In this document: piece by piece, positions 16,357 through 24,792 of the stretch | Numbering within the stretch: the stretch's first letter is position 1 | Layout: each line of letters starts with the position of its first letter | Source of the DNA: CAZUDI01 sp964618975 | GTDB lineage: Bacteria; Desulfobacterota; Desulfomonilia; UBA1062 | Assembly: GCA_964618975.1 (NCBI GenBank) | Contig: CAZUDI010000010.1 | Span: 10,784 to 74,783, forward strand | Length of the DNA stretch: 64,000 bases | Direction: 5' to 3' | Program-made: the position numbers and the translations under genes | Notes under the pieces: model-generated | Told to the model about the DNA's origin: nothing | Databases searched by the model: none | The model's input: only the letters and a program-made list of their open reading frames with translations

Positions 16357-17042
16357 GCATCAGATGGAGGGTACTCGTCATCGAGGATGACCAGGCGCTC
16401 GCCCTGGGACTGCGCATCAATCTGGAGGCGGAAGGTTATGCGGTGGTCCACGTCCTCACCGGCGAAGAGGGCCTTTCCGTAGTGCAGGACGGCGGTGTCG
16501 ATCTGGTAGTGCTCGATCTCATGCTGCCGGGCATGGACGGCATCCAGACCCTGCAACGCATCCGGCGTGACGATCCGCGGATCCCGGTGCTGATCCTGAC
16601 GGCCAAGTCGGCCATGGAGGACAAGGTCACGGGGCTGCGCGCCGGTGCGGATGACTACCTCACCAAACCCTTCCATCTCGAGGAATTTCTCCTCAGGGTG
16701 AAGCGCATCCTCGACCGCTACGAATGGTACCGCTCCAGCGATATCCTGGAACTGGGCGCAGCCACGGTCGATTTCTCCACCCTCGAGGCCGTCGACCCCC
16801 AGGGTCATAGACATCGCATCACACCGCACGAGGCCCGCCTGATCCAGTATCTCGTGGCCTATCAGGAACGCATCGTCACCCGGGCGGAACTCCTCAAAAA
16901 CGTATGGGGCCTGGATCCCTCGCTGGAAACGCGCACGGTGGATACCTTTATCTCCCGTATCCGCCGCTATCTGGAACCCACCCCCTCACGGCCCACGCAC
17001 ATCATCAGCATCCGGGGGAAAGGCTACCGCTACATCCCCTAA
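16353..17042 (+). CDS. OmpR/PhoB-family response regulator
   Basis: The protein has 229 residues. The receiver domain has the acidic pair EDD (11-13), phospho-acceptor Asp55 in VVLDLMLPGMDG, and Lys in YLTKPF. The C-terminal winged helix (about 130-229) includes ITPHEARLIQYLVAYQERIVTRAELLKNVWG and a terminal RGKGYRY, typical of the trans_reg_C domain. It is the cognate partner of the upstream kinase. Target genes are unknown. The next gene, 24 bp downstream, is a candidate. Confidence 0.93.
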   Translation: MSIRWRVLVIEDDQALALGLRINLEAEGYAVVHVLTGEEGLSVVQDGGVDLVVLDLMLPGMDGIQTLQRIRRDDPRIPVLILTAKSAMEDKVTGLRAGADDYLTKPFHLEEFLLRVKRILDRYEWYRSSDILELGAATVDFSTLEAVDPQGHRHRITPHEARLIQYLVAYQERIVTRAELLKNVWGLDPSLETRTVDTFISRIRRYLEPTPSRPTHIISIRGKGYRYIP

Positions 17043-17066
17043 GGAATCAAGGAGGACGCCATTTTC

Positions 17067-17813
17067 ATGAATTCTCTCAATGGATATGAACGCTTCAAAA
17101 AGTCTCTGGCCCGCTCGACCAGCCCGGCGGTCAACGATTTCCTCGTCTCGCGTCCCGATACGCTGCCGATGATCATCACGGGCGCTCCCAGTACCAAGAT
17201 CGATCTCACCACCATCACCACGGTGGGCATCGAAAATTTCTCGGTCAAACTCGTCCATGGTTTCGCCGTGATAGATGCCTCCCTGCACTGTCTGCTGGAC
17301 AGTGCGCAGTATCTCGAACAACCCCCTTCTGGCACCTCACATCTCCACCGCATGCGCTACGTCTATATGCACATCGAACAGTATCTCAACGAGACCTGCC
17401 TGCTCCGCGGCCGCATCAACGACTACCTGAAAGTGATCCCCCGGCTGTACCGCAGAGATCCGTGGTATCAGAGCCTGCTGGAGACCACGGCCACGCTTAC
17501 GGCACGTGTGAACGCCACCTTTGATCTCATTCTGAACGATGGCGACAATCATCTCGAAGAGACGCGTCAGAGGGATGCGCGCCTGGACACGCTAATGGCC
17601 TTCGGCGCCTATCCGATCATCAAAACAGAGGCCTTCACCTCCATGTATACACGCGAGTTCCAGGCCATTCATGCACAATGGCTTCACCATGTCATCGAGT
17701 ACAATCAGCACATCACGGATCTGGCGGATTTATGCTTCGGGCAGCTCCATACCACCCTCTTCGATACCGAAGAGGCCCTGATCTATCCCAAACGTCTCGA
17801 GGTCTGCATCTGA
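17067..17813 (+). CDS. Unknown 248-residue protein cotranscribed with the two-component system
   Basis: It is soluble, with no signal peptide or membrane segment. It is largely helical in appearance after residue 75, with a small beta-type start (PMIITGAPSTKIDLTTITTVG). His and Tyr are frequent in the C-terminal half (HAQWLHHVIEYNQHIT). I recognise no family. It starts 24 bp after the response regulator, behind a GGAGG ribosome-binding site (AAGGAGGACGCC), so it is probably an accessory or output protein of this system. Confidence 0.7.
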   Translation: MNSLNGYERFKKSLARSTSPAVNDFLVSRPDTLPMIITGAPSTKIDLTTITTVGIENFSVKLVHGFAVIDASLHCLLDSAQYLEQPPSGTSHLHRMRYVYMHIEQYLNETCLLRGRINDYLKVIPRLYRRDPWYQSLLETTATLTARVNATFDLILNDGDNHLEETRQRDARLDTLMAFGAYPIIKTEAFTSMYTREFQAIHAQWLHHVIEYNQHITDLADLCFGQLHTTLFDTEEALIYPKRLEVCI

Positions 17814-17916
17814 AGACAAGCCCTTCCCCCGCCGCGCACGAGAATATCCCATGCACCCAGGACCGCCCCCGATGCAACCCGTGGGCGGCAGGCCGCACAT
17901 CCGGTGCATCTCGCCT

Positions 17917-17945
17917 TTGACAGAGCGGCGGCAATGCTTTATAGT
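17917..17945 (+). promoter_or_regulatory. sigma70 promoter of the MerR regulator gene
   Basis: TTGACA (17917-17922) is followed after exactly 17 bases by TATAGT (17940-17945). The predicted transcription start is about 17952, just before the operator-like dyad at 17955-17975. Confidence 0.7.
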
Positions 17946-17954
17946 ATAGGTTAT

Positions 17955-17975
17955 AGTTTAGCTTTAAGCTTAATA
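17955..17975 (+). promoter_or_regulatory. Operator-like dyad at the MerR promoter (variant site)
   Basis: AGTTTAGCT and AGCTTAATA are imperfect inverted arms around TTA. This resembles the AGTWTAAAGT half-site found before the three flavoprotein genes, but with GC instead of AA in the inner arm. It covers the start of the transcript, so autorepression is plausible. Confidence 0.45.
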
Positions 17976-17985
17976 AGGAGATCCC

Positions 17986-18684
17986 ATGGGCATCAAGATC
18001 GGTGAGATTGCCAGGAGGAGCGGTGTCCCACCGTCGACCATCCGATACTACGTGCGTCAAGGTCTGCTGCCGGAGCCGGACAAGGTGAACAAGAGCATGG
18101 CCTACTACGACGAAGGCTGTATCGAGAAGATCCAGGCCATCCGTTATCTGCAGGAGACACGCTACTTCCCCCTGTCCGTCATCTGCAATATCCTGCGCCG
18201 AATGAACGATGGCCTCAGCCTGGAGGAGGCGGAGTCCATCGAAGATGCGGTCTTCGGTACCCAGGGAGACCTCATTGAGAGGGAGGGCTTCCTGCGGGCC
18301 ACCGGACTGACGGGCGAGGAACTGGACCAGGCCGAAGGCATGGGTCTGCTCCTGCCCTATATCCAGGAACCCGGGCGCACCCGCTACAACCAGGAGGATA
18401 TCCGTTTCGGCAAGGAGATCCTCAAGGCCTACCTCGACCTGGGAGGTGAGTTCAAGGACCTGGATTTCTACGTCACCCTCGGCAAAGAGATCATGGACCA
18501 CGAACAGAGCCTGCGTAAGAAGATGGTCCGCGGAAAAAACAAGAAGGAGAACATCCTCATCACCGCCGGCATCTCCAAGATCGCTGACTTCTTAAGGGGA
18601 TACATCCTGAGACGACTATTTCAACGCACCGTCCAGGAAAGCATCGTCAAGAGTCTCGATAAGGACGCATCGCCTCCACGCTAA
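17986..18684 (+). CDS. MerR-family transcriptional regulator
   Basis: The protein has 232 residues. The N-terminal MerR winged helix (about 3-70) reads IKIGEIARRSGVPPSTIRYYVRQGLL followed by the wing MAYYDEGCIEKIQAIRYL. A second helix-turn-helix-like unit (about 105-165, FLRATGLTGEELDQAEGMGLLL, RTRYNQEDIRFGKEIL) makes a double-MerR layout. There are no metal-binding cysteines, so it probably senses an organic or acyl-CoA ligand. Its promoter carries a dyad related to operators of the three neighbouring flavoprotein genes, which suggests a local regulon. Ribosome-binding site: AAGGAG. Confidence 0.88.
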   Translation: MGIKIGEIARRSGVPPSTIRYYVRQGLLPEPDKVNKSMAYYDEGCIEKIQAIRYLQETRYFPLSVICNILRRMNDGLSLEEAESIEDAVFGTQGDLIEREGFLRATGLTGEELDQAEGMGLLLPYIQEPGRTRYNQEDIRFGKEILKAYLDLGGEFKDLDFYVTLGKEIMDHEQSLRKKMVRGKNKKENILITAGISKIADFLRGYILRRLFQRTVQESIVKSLDKDASPPR

Positions 18685-18727
18685 AGCGTTTCCCCCCTTG
18701 TGGCCCATACAGACGCAATGTCGTCAC

Positions 18728-18754
18728 GGCTCAAGGGTCTGCCTCCCTTGAGCC
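18728..18754. terminator. Hairpin between convergent MerR and OYE-type genes
   Basis: GGCTCAAGGG and CCCTTGAGCC are perfect 10-bp arms with a 7-nt loop, between the ends of two converging genes. No T-run is present. It probably serves both directions. Confidence 0.55.
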
Positions 18755-18782
18755 ATGGCAAGGCACTGGGCACATCCAAGGC

Positions 18783-20801
18783 TCAGCCCTTGGGCGCCTC
18801 CCCGGCAACCCGATACCCGGCCTCAAAGCCCTCATGGATGGCCTCGAACGCCTTGCGGGGACGGCGTGCATCGCCCACCGTGACAACCTGCGGCACATGG
18901 GGACGCACCTTCTCCACCAGGGAGTCATCCCTGCGTGTCCCCACGGCCAGGACCACCGTGTCACAGGCAATAAGGCGCTCAGATCCATCCTGTTCCACCA
19001 GGACACCCTCAGGAACGATCGCACTGGCCTTCGTACTGACCAGGGTATGCACATGGTAGCGCCTGAGCATCTGCAGTTCCACCCAGCGATTGCTGAGCCC
19101 GATATCGGTCCCCAGGCGCGGAAGCATTTCGATGATCGTCACCCCTTTGATGCCGCAGGTCGCGAGCCTTTTCAGCGTCTCCACCTCCTCGGCCTGATGC
19201 AGGAAGAGAAACTCGAGCGTCGCCGCATCGATCGTGCCGATCTGGGCCAGCAGGATCCCGGTCTCAATGCCCACCGCCCCGCCGCCAATGATCACCACCT
19301 CCTTTCCTACGCTGGCCCGGCCTGCCAACACATCCCAGGCCTGCACCACATTCTGCCCCTCGGCTCCGGGGATGCCCGGCATGATGGGGCATCCCCCCGT
19401 GGCCACGACCACGGCCATGGGTCTTTCCTGTCCCACGCTGGCCGCATCCGCCCGGGTGCCAGTCCTGATTTCAACGCCGCTCAGGTGTGCCTGACGCGTC
19501 AGGACCCGCACGAGGGTGTTGAATTCATCCCGCGACTGAAGCGCACCGGCCAGGTGCAACTGACCGCCCGGACGTTCACTTTCCTCAAAGAGCACGACTC
19601 GCAGTCCCGCAGTGGCAGCGCTGATGGCGGCCGAGAGTCCCGCCGGCCCACCGCCCGCCACCACCAGCGTCTGCCCCTTTCCGGCCCCGGCCCGGGAAGG
19701 GAATTCCTCCTCGCGGCCCGCCCGGGGGTTGACCATGCAGGCCACCGACCCCAGACTTACGAGCCTGTCGAAACAGCCCTGGTTGCACCCGATGCAGGAC
19801 ACGATATCCTCGCATCTTCCCGCACGCGCCTTGTTCGGGAGCTCCGGGTCGGCGATGAGGCCACGGGCGAAGCCCACCATGTCCGCCAGGCCTTCGCGGA
19901 TGATGGCCTGTGCCGCGCGGGGATCCGTGATGCGGTTGCAGGCGATCACGGGTTTTTTCACCGCCTCCTTGATGCCGCGGGCAAGGTAGACGTAAGCCCC
20001 GCGGGGTACCTCCATGGGTATCTGGGGAATACGTGTCTCATGCCAGCCCCCGGTGACATTGAAGGCGTCGACCCCGGCGTGCTCTAGCGCAAGGGCAAAG
20101 CTTTGCGCCTCGCGGTTGGTGTGGCTGCCCGGGATGAAGTCGTTGCCCGCGATCCTGAAAATCACGGGATAACCCTCGCCCACCGCGCCCCGGATGGCCT
20201 CGGCCACCTCGATACCGAAACGCATACGGCGCTTCAGATCACCTCCGTAGGCGTCCCCCCTCAGATTCGTGACCGGCGATAGGAACTGCGAGATCAGATA
20301 GCCAGCCGAGGCGATAACCTCCACCACATCCAGACCGGCCGCCTTGACCCGAGCCGCCGCCGTGGCATAGGCCTCGATGACGCCGTGAATCTCTTCAAGG
20401 GTCATCTCCCGCGGCTCTTCCCTGGTGAAATGGGAGGTCACGGCCGAAGGGGCCAGGGCCTGCCGGCCGATGAGGGCCGAGTGGGCGTAGCGTCCTGCCT
20501 GATATAGCTGGGCACCTATGCAGGCACCATGGGCCTTGACCGCCAGCGCCAGCCGCCTGAGCCCGGGGATGAAACGCTCATCGTCCAGGCCGATGAGCCA
20601 CTCTCCCCCGCTGTAGGCGTCGATGCGGCAGCCGCCGATCAGTATCAGGCCAGCCCCGCCGCGAGCGCGCTCCGTATAGAAGGCGATGAGCCGATCGGTC
20701 ACCTCGCCCGTGGGGGTATAGTTGAGGTGCATGGCCGGCATGACAATCCGATTCCTTAACATGGCATTCCCGATGCAAAGCGGGGAAAAAAGGGCATCCA
20801 T
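18783..20801 (-). CDS. Old-yellow-enzyme / 2,4-dienoyl-CoA reductase-type iron-sulfur flavoprotein
   Basis: The protein has 672 residues, the usual length for FadH-type enzymes. The N-terminal FMN TIM barrel (about 1-330) contains RNRIVMPAMHLNY and SPVTNLRGDAYGGDLKRRMRFG. The [4Fe-4S] motif is CIGCNQGCFDRL followed by CMVNP. The C-terminal FAD domain (VVAGGGPAGLSAAISAATAGL) and NAD(P) domain (VVIIGGGAVGIETGILLAQIG) complete it. It reduces a conjugated double bond of an enoyl- or dienoyl-CoA or a related enone. The exact substrate is not visible. A MerR-type operator precedes it. Confidence 0.88.
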   Translation of the reverse strand: MDALFSPLCIGNAMLRNRIVMPAMHLNYTPTGEVTDRLIAFYTERARGGAGLILIGGCRIDAYSGGEWLIGLDDERFIPGLRRLALAVKAHGACIGAQLYQAGRYAHSALIGRQALAPSAVTSHFTREEPREMTLEEIHGVIEAYATAAARVKAAGLDVVEVIASAGYLISQFLSPVTNLRGDAYGGDLKRRMRFGIEVAEAIRGAVGEGYPVIFRIAGNDFIPGSHTNREAQSFALALEHAGVDAFNVTGGWHETRIPQIPMEVPRGAYVYLARGIKEAVKKPVIACNRITDPRAAQAIIREGLADMVGFARGLIADPELPNKARAGRCEDIVSCIGCNQGCFDRLVSLGSVACMVNPRAGREEEFPSRAGAGKGQTLVVAGGGPAGLSAAISAATAGLRVVLFEESERPGGQLHLAGALQSRDEFNTLVRVLTRQAHLSGVEIRTGTRADAASVGQERPMAVVVATGGCPIMPGIPGAEGQNVVQAWDVLAGRASVGKEVVIIGGGAVGIETGILLAQIGTIDAATLEFLFLHQAEEVETLKRLATCGIKGVTIIEMLPRLGTDIGLSNRWVELQMLRRYHVHTLVSTKASAIVPEGVLVEQDGSERLIACDTVVLAVGTRRDDSLVEKVRPHVPQVVTVGDARRPRKAFEAIHEGFEAGYRVAGEAPKG

Positions 20802-20817
20802 GAGTTCCTCCTATTAT

Positions 20818-20840
20818 AGTTTAAAGTTATACTTTATACT
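20818..20840. promoter_or_regulatory. MerR-type operator 1 (OYE gene promoter)
   Basis: This is a 23-bp palindrome, AGTTTAAAGT, then TAT, then ACTTTATACT. The two arms are mirror images except at A/T-interchangeable positions. It lies 17 bp upstream of the OYE-type gene on the minus strand. Confidence 0.7.
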
Positions 20841-20884
20841 TCATTATGCCTGCGGCCACACCCTGTCAAGTCCAAACCGTCAAA

Positions 20885-20907
20885 AGTTTAAAGTTAGACT
20901 TAATACT
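20885..20907. promoter_or_regulatory. MerR-type operator 2 (first NMO gene promoter)
   Basis: AGTTTAAAGT, TAG, ACTTAATACT is the same palindrome as operator 1 with one arm mismatch. It lies 44 bp further into the divergent region, on the side of the plus-strand flavoprotein gene at 21023. Confidence 0.7.
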
Positions 20908-21022
20908 TTATGTTTTGCTTGCATGCCACGCAAACTTGTGGCATTCTCATAAAATCATCATGCAAGGGACGCCATCACGGACCATACCGGTATGGCACTC
21001 TAATATCCTAAAGGAGCATGTC

Positions 21023-22072
21023 ATGAAAACACGCATTACAGAACTCTTTGGCGTCAAACACCCCATTATCCTCTCCGGCATGAGCTGGATCAGCGTGCCC
21101 AAGATGGTAGCCGCGGTATCCAATGCTGGCGGTTTGGGCATTCTCGCTACCGGCCCCCTGGACGCCTCCCAGACCAGGGCTGCCATCCGCGAGATCCGCA
21201 GCTATACCGACAAACCCTTCGGGGCCAACGCCTCCCTGCTCTTCCCCGGGGCGGCCGACAATGCCAGGGTTCTTCTCGAAGAGCAGGTGCCGGTGATCAA
21301 CTTCGCCCTCGGCAAGGGCGACTGGATTTGTGAAGCCGCGCACAAGTACGGCGGCAAGGTGGTGGCCACGGTGACCAACGCCCGACACGCCAAGAGGGCC
21401 CAAGATTACGGCACGGATGCCGTGATCGTCACCGGACACGAGGCCGCGGCCCATGGCGAGGCGGCCACGACCTTTTGCCTCATCCCAAGTATCTCCGCCG
21501 TGCTCGACATCCCGGTGATCGCCGCCGGCGGCGTGGGCGACGGTCGCGGTCTGGCCGCGGCCCTGGCGCTGGGCGCCGAAGGCGTGGCCATGGGGACCCG
21601 TCTCATGGCCACCCAGGAGAGCCCGCTGCACGAGAACTACAAGCAGCTCTCGGTGGAAAAACAGGTCTACGACACCCTTTTCTCCAAGCGCTTCGACGGT
21701 CTATGGTGCCGGGTGCTGGACACCCAGGGTGCCCGCAAGGCCGTCAAGCAGGGACTCAACCCCCGCAAACTGCTGGAGGCCATCCCCAACTCTATGGATA
21801 TTGCCCGGCAGCTGCATATGCCCTACCCCAAGCTCTTTATCGGCGTCCTGCTCTCCGGCTGGGAGAACGCCAGGCAGCTCGCCTTCCTGGCAAACGCCTT
21901 CAAGCTCATCCGCATCGCCACCGAGGACGGGGACACGACCGAAGGTGTGCTGCCCGTGGGGCAGGTGACCGGCATCATCAAGGACATCCCTACCGTGGAA
22001 CAACTCTTCGAGCGCACCGTGAAGGAGGCCGAGGGGGTCTCGAAAAGGCTGGCCAAGCAGGTCAAGGACTAG
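21023..22072 (+). CDS. Nitronate monooxygenase / FabK-type flavoprotein (copy 1)
   Basis: The protein has 349 residues from ATG 21023, chosen because AAGGAG sits 6 bases upstream and the N-terminus MKTRITELFGVKHPIILSGM is the family start. An upstream frame extension is not coding. It is an FMN-binding TIM barrel of the 2-nitropropane dioxygenase/enoyl-ACP reductase II family: AVSNAGGLGILATG, TVTNARHAKRAQDYGTDAVIVTGHEAAAHGE, VIAAGGVGDGRGLAAALALGAEGVAMGTRLMAT. The real substrate in an anaerobe may be an enoyl thioester or nitronate. It is under operator 2. Confidence 0.87.
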   Translation: MKTRITELFGVKHPIILSGMSWISVPKMVAAVSNAGGLGILATGPLDASQTRAAIREIRSYTDKPFGANASLLFPGAADNARVLLEEQVPVINFALGKGDWICEAAHKYGGKVVATVTNARHAKRAQDYGTDAVIVTGHEAAAHGEAATTFCLIPSISAVLDIPVIAAGGVGDGRGLAAALALGAEGVAMGTRLMATQESPLHENYKQLSVEKQVYDTLFSKRFDGLWCRVLDTQGARKAVKQGLNPRKLLEAIPNSMDIARQLHMPYPKLFIGVLLSGWENARQLAFLANAFKLIRIATEDGDTTEGVLPVGQVTGIIKDIPTVEQLFERTVKEAEGVSKRLAKQVKD

Positions 22073-22097
22073 CCCATTTCATCCGCAAGACCAAAAC

Positions 22098-22130
22098 GGC
22101 CGCTGCGCCCCCTTAGGGGACGCAGCGGCC
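22098..22130. terminator. Bidirectional terminator hairpin between the two NMO genes
   Basis: GGCCGCTGCG with a near-contiguous CCCC pairs with GGGG and CGCAGCGGCC around CTTA. It lies in the 107-bp gap between converging genes. Confidence 0.65.
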
Positions 22131-22179
22131 TGCAGCGGGGCCTCTCTGATGCACTCAGGCGCACCGCCGCACATGGTGT

Positions 22180-23169
22180 TCATGTCAGGCGGGCCTGTGT
22201 TTTCTGCAGGCAGGCCACGGCCTCGCTATGCATACGGCTGAGCAGTTGCTCGCAGGTCAGTATCTCGTGAATGAACCCAATGGACTGCCCCACCATGAGC
22301 GGCGCCTCCTCGGGGTTCCCCGATTCCCAGGCCTCCTTGACGCGTTCGCCGCCGATGAGGGGTATAAGCTCTTCGAGCCCGCCACCGCGGGCCTCGATCT
22401 CCTGAACGGTCCGGGTGATGCGGTTCTTGAGCGACCGGCCCTGCAGGCCGAGCGACTTGCAAAAGATTGTGGTGTCGTTCTCTTGGCGCCGGATGAGCTC
22501 GTCCTTGATGTTCCGGTGCACCTCGCATTCCTCGGTGGCGATGAACCGACTCGCCATCATCACGCCCTGAGCCCCCAGGGTCAGGGCCGCGGCCAGTGAG
22601 CGGCCGTCCGAGATCCCACCCACGCTCACCACAGGGATATTCACCGAGTCCACGATGCGCGGGGTCAGGACCATGGTGGTCACGTCGTCATCCAGGGGGT
22701 GTCCCCCCTCCTCGAATCCGGCGGCATAGACCCCGTCATAGCCGGCCTTCTGGGCATGCAGGGCGTGGCGCACCGAGCCCACCTTATGGAAGAGCTTCAC
22801 ACCCGCCTTCTTCAACTCTTCGACCCCCGCAGGCCCGGCCACCTTGTCGATGGGCGTGCCCGACACCTCGATCCCGGCCACCTGTTCCTGGGCACATACG
22901 CGGATGTACATCTGGTGGTGTTCCTGCGTGATGCGGATAGAGGGCAGCAGGGTCAGCCCCACCATAAAGGGCTTGTCCGTAAGCGTTCGCGTCTCGCGGA
23001 TGGCGGCGCGGAATTCTTCCTCGGTTTCGTAATTACCGGCGGTGAGGTTGCCCAGGCCACCGGCATTACTGATAGCGGCACACAGTTTGGGCCGGCAAAG
23101 CCACATCATGGCCCCGCAGATGACCGGATAGCGGATGGCGAACATGTCGGTAATAGCGGTCTTGATCAT
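22180..23169 (-). CDS. Nitronate monooxygenase / FabK-type flavoprotein (copy 2)
   Basis: The protein has 329 residues of the same FMN barrel family as its convergent neighbour, but clearly diverged: MIKTAITDMFAIRYPVICGAM, AISNAGGLGNLTAGNYET, KVGSVRHALHAQKAGYDGVYAAGFEEGGHPL, VVSVGGISDGRSLAAALTLGAQGVMMASRFIATEE. EGGHPL replaces the HEAAAHGE of copy 1, so substrates probably differ. It has its own MerR-type operator upstream. Confidence 0.87.
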   Translation of the reverse strand: MIKTAITDMFAIRYPVICGAMMWLCRPKLCAAISNAGGLGNLTAGNYETEEEFRAAIRETRTLTDKPFMVGLTLLPSIRITQEHHQMYIRVCAQEQVAGIEVSGTPIDKVAGPAGVEELKKAGVKLFHKVGSVRHALHAQKAGYDGVYAAGFEEGGHPLDDDVTTMVLTPRIVDSVNIPVVSVGGISDGRSLAAALTLGAQGVMMASRFIATEECEVHRNIKDELIRRQENDTTIFCKSLGLQGRSLKNRITRTVQEIEARGGGLEELIPLIGGERVKEAWESGNPEEAPLMVGQSIGFIHEILTCEQLLSRMHSEAVACLQKTQARLT

Positions 23170-23195
23170 AATTCCTCCCTGACGTTGGATAGGTA

Positions 23196-23218
23196 AGTTT
23201 TAAGTTGTACTTCATGCT
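23196..23218. promoter_or_regulatory. MerR-type operator 3 (second NMO gene promoter)
   Basis: AGTTTTAAGT, TGT, ACTTCATGCT keeps the AAGT-N3-ACTT core and outer AGT/CT of operators 1 and 2, with three to four mismatches. It lies 27 bp upstream of the minus-strand gene start at 23169. Confidence 0.6.
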
Positions 23219-23785
23219 TCATAATATCCGCGCATGCGCTTGTCAAGGTGATTCCTTGTTGGGACAAGGCGGTGCCTATGTCAGGAAGGAGCAAGCGTCT
23301 GTCATGCGGGGACACGCCCGGTTGCGGATGGAAGTCACCCTGCCAGTCGGCCCTTTCATCACCCCGGCAGCCATGGTACTATATTGATTATGGGTATGAA
23401 CCTCAGGACAGACCCTGGAATCCCCACTACACTGCCAGCGGCGGCGTATTCGCCTCACAACGATTGAATCTTGAAGAGATGGGGTTAATTAAAGGAGGGA
23501 GGTGCATGGGATGCATGGGAATATCTTGACCCAGATCGACAACACCCTGGAAAGGGCCCTCAGACGGGTTTGCCTAATACCCCATGGACGACGACGTTCC
23601 CTGTCCCCGGAACCCGGCCGCTGTGAAGTCGGGCCCCTCCTGCAGTCTGGCGCTACGCTGCCACGCGCGCGTCGGCCCAAACACACCGAGGACCTACCCT
23701 TTAGCGCACCCTATCTCGTCCGGCATACTGAACCGCACTCCCCAGTCTTCCACGGGCCCCTTATCACCTTGCCGCAGGAGGATCA
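23219..23785. other. Long leader region upstream of glucokinase
   Basis: About 570 bp contain repeat R3 (23386-23465) and a very strong ribosome-binding site AAAGGAGG (23491-23498). The site is followed by ATG 23506, which opens a 7-codon frame (MGCMGIS, stop). A second ATG at 23511 opens a 93-codon frame to 23792 that overlaps the glk start. Neither resembles a known protein. The rest shows nothing recognisable. Confidence 0.35.
23386..23465 (+). repeat. Dispersed element, copy R3
   Basis: It begins GATTATGGGTATGAACCTCA and ends with CAACGATT. The middle has diverged (GCCAGCGGCGGCGTATTCG). It is in the same orientation as the downstream glk gene but about 320 bp away. Confidence 0.65.
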
Positions 23786-24778
23786 ATGCTGATCGTGGGA
23801 GATCTCGGCGCAACCAAGACCAGACTCGGGTTCTTCGAGCGTGGGTCCAACCCGCGCACCCCCCTCGTGGAGGTCACCGTGCCAAGTGCCGACTTCAGTG
23901 GGCTCGAGGACATGATCCACACCTTCATTTCCACCTACGACCTCCGTCCCGAGCGCGCGGTCTTCGGAGTGGCCGGTCCCGTGGTCGAGGGACGTGCCGT
24001 GATCACCAACCTGGGGTGGGTCATCGAGCAGGAGTCTCTGGCCTCCGCCCTGGGCTTCGAAGAGGTCCTGCTGATGAACGACCTCCAGGCGATCGCCTAT
24101 GGTATCGGCCTCATGGAGGAACACGACCTGTTCACCCTCCAAGAGGGGCACCCCCTGTCGACGGGTACCCGCGCCGTGATCGCCCCGGGCACCGGTCTGG
24201 GCGAGGCCTTCCTCACCAGTTATGGATCACACCCCCAGGTGCATGCCTCCGAAGGCGGCCATGCGGACTTCGCCCCCATGGACGACCTACAGGCGCGGCT
24301 GCTGACCTTTCTGAGATCCCGCCTCGGGCACGTAAGCTACGAGCAGGTGTGTTCCGGACGGGGGCTGCCCAACATCTATGACTTTCTCAAGCAGTCTTCC
24401 CTGGCCGACGAGCCGGGCTGGCTTAAGTCCGACCTGAGCGCGGCGCCCGATCCGACCCCGGTCATCGTGCAGTCCGCGCTCGACAGGGAGCGACCCTGCC
24501 CGATCTGCTCGCAGTCACTGCAGATCTTCGTATCCATCCTCGGGGCCGAAGCCGGCAACCTGGCCCTCAAGGTGCTCGCCACCGGGGGGGTCTATCTGTG
24601 CGGTGGCATCCCCCCCCGCATCATCGAGATCCTCTCTCAGGAAGGCTTCCTGCAATCCTTCAGGGCCAAGGGCCGGCTCGCCCCTCTCATGGGCCAGATT
24701 CCGGTCAAGGTGGTCCTGCATCCCGACATCGCCCTCATTGGGGCCGCCAGTGCCGGACTGAAAACCATACCAGCATGA
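23786..24778 (+). CDS. glk: Glucokinase
   Basis: The protein has 330 residues of the Glk (E. coli type) sugar kinase family. It has phosphate motif VGDLGATKTRLGFF at the start, VFGVAGPVVEG, LMNDLQAIAYG with the catalytic Asp, IAPGTGLGEAFL, and the SEGGHADFAP glucose-binding region. It phosphorylates glucose with ATP. The start is supported by GGAGG 6 bases upstream. Its end overlaps the possible upstream ATG of the transketolase-like gene, so the two are coexpressed. With the glucan phosphorylase at 59.9 kb it points to intracellular glucan metabolism. Confidence 0.9.
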   Translation: MLIVGDLGATKTRLGFFERGSNPRTPLVEVTVPSADFSGLEDMIHTFISTYDLRPERAVFGVAGPVVEGRAVITNLGWVIEQESLASALGFEEVLLMNDLQAIAYGIGLMEEHDLFTLQEGHPLSTGTRAVIAPGTGLGEAFLTSYGSHPQVHASEGGHADFAPMDDLQARLLTFLRSRLGHVSYEQVCSGRGLPNIYDFLKQSSLADEPGWLKSDLSAAPDPTPVIVQSALDRERPCPICSQSLQIFVSILGAEAGNLALKVLATGGVYLCGGIPPRIIEILSQEGFLQSFRAKGRLAPLMGQIPVKVVLHPDIALIGAASAGLKTIPA

Positions 24779-24792
24779 ATGGAGCTTCTCTT

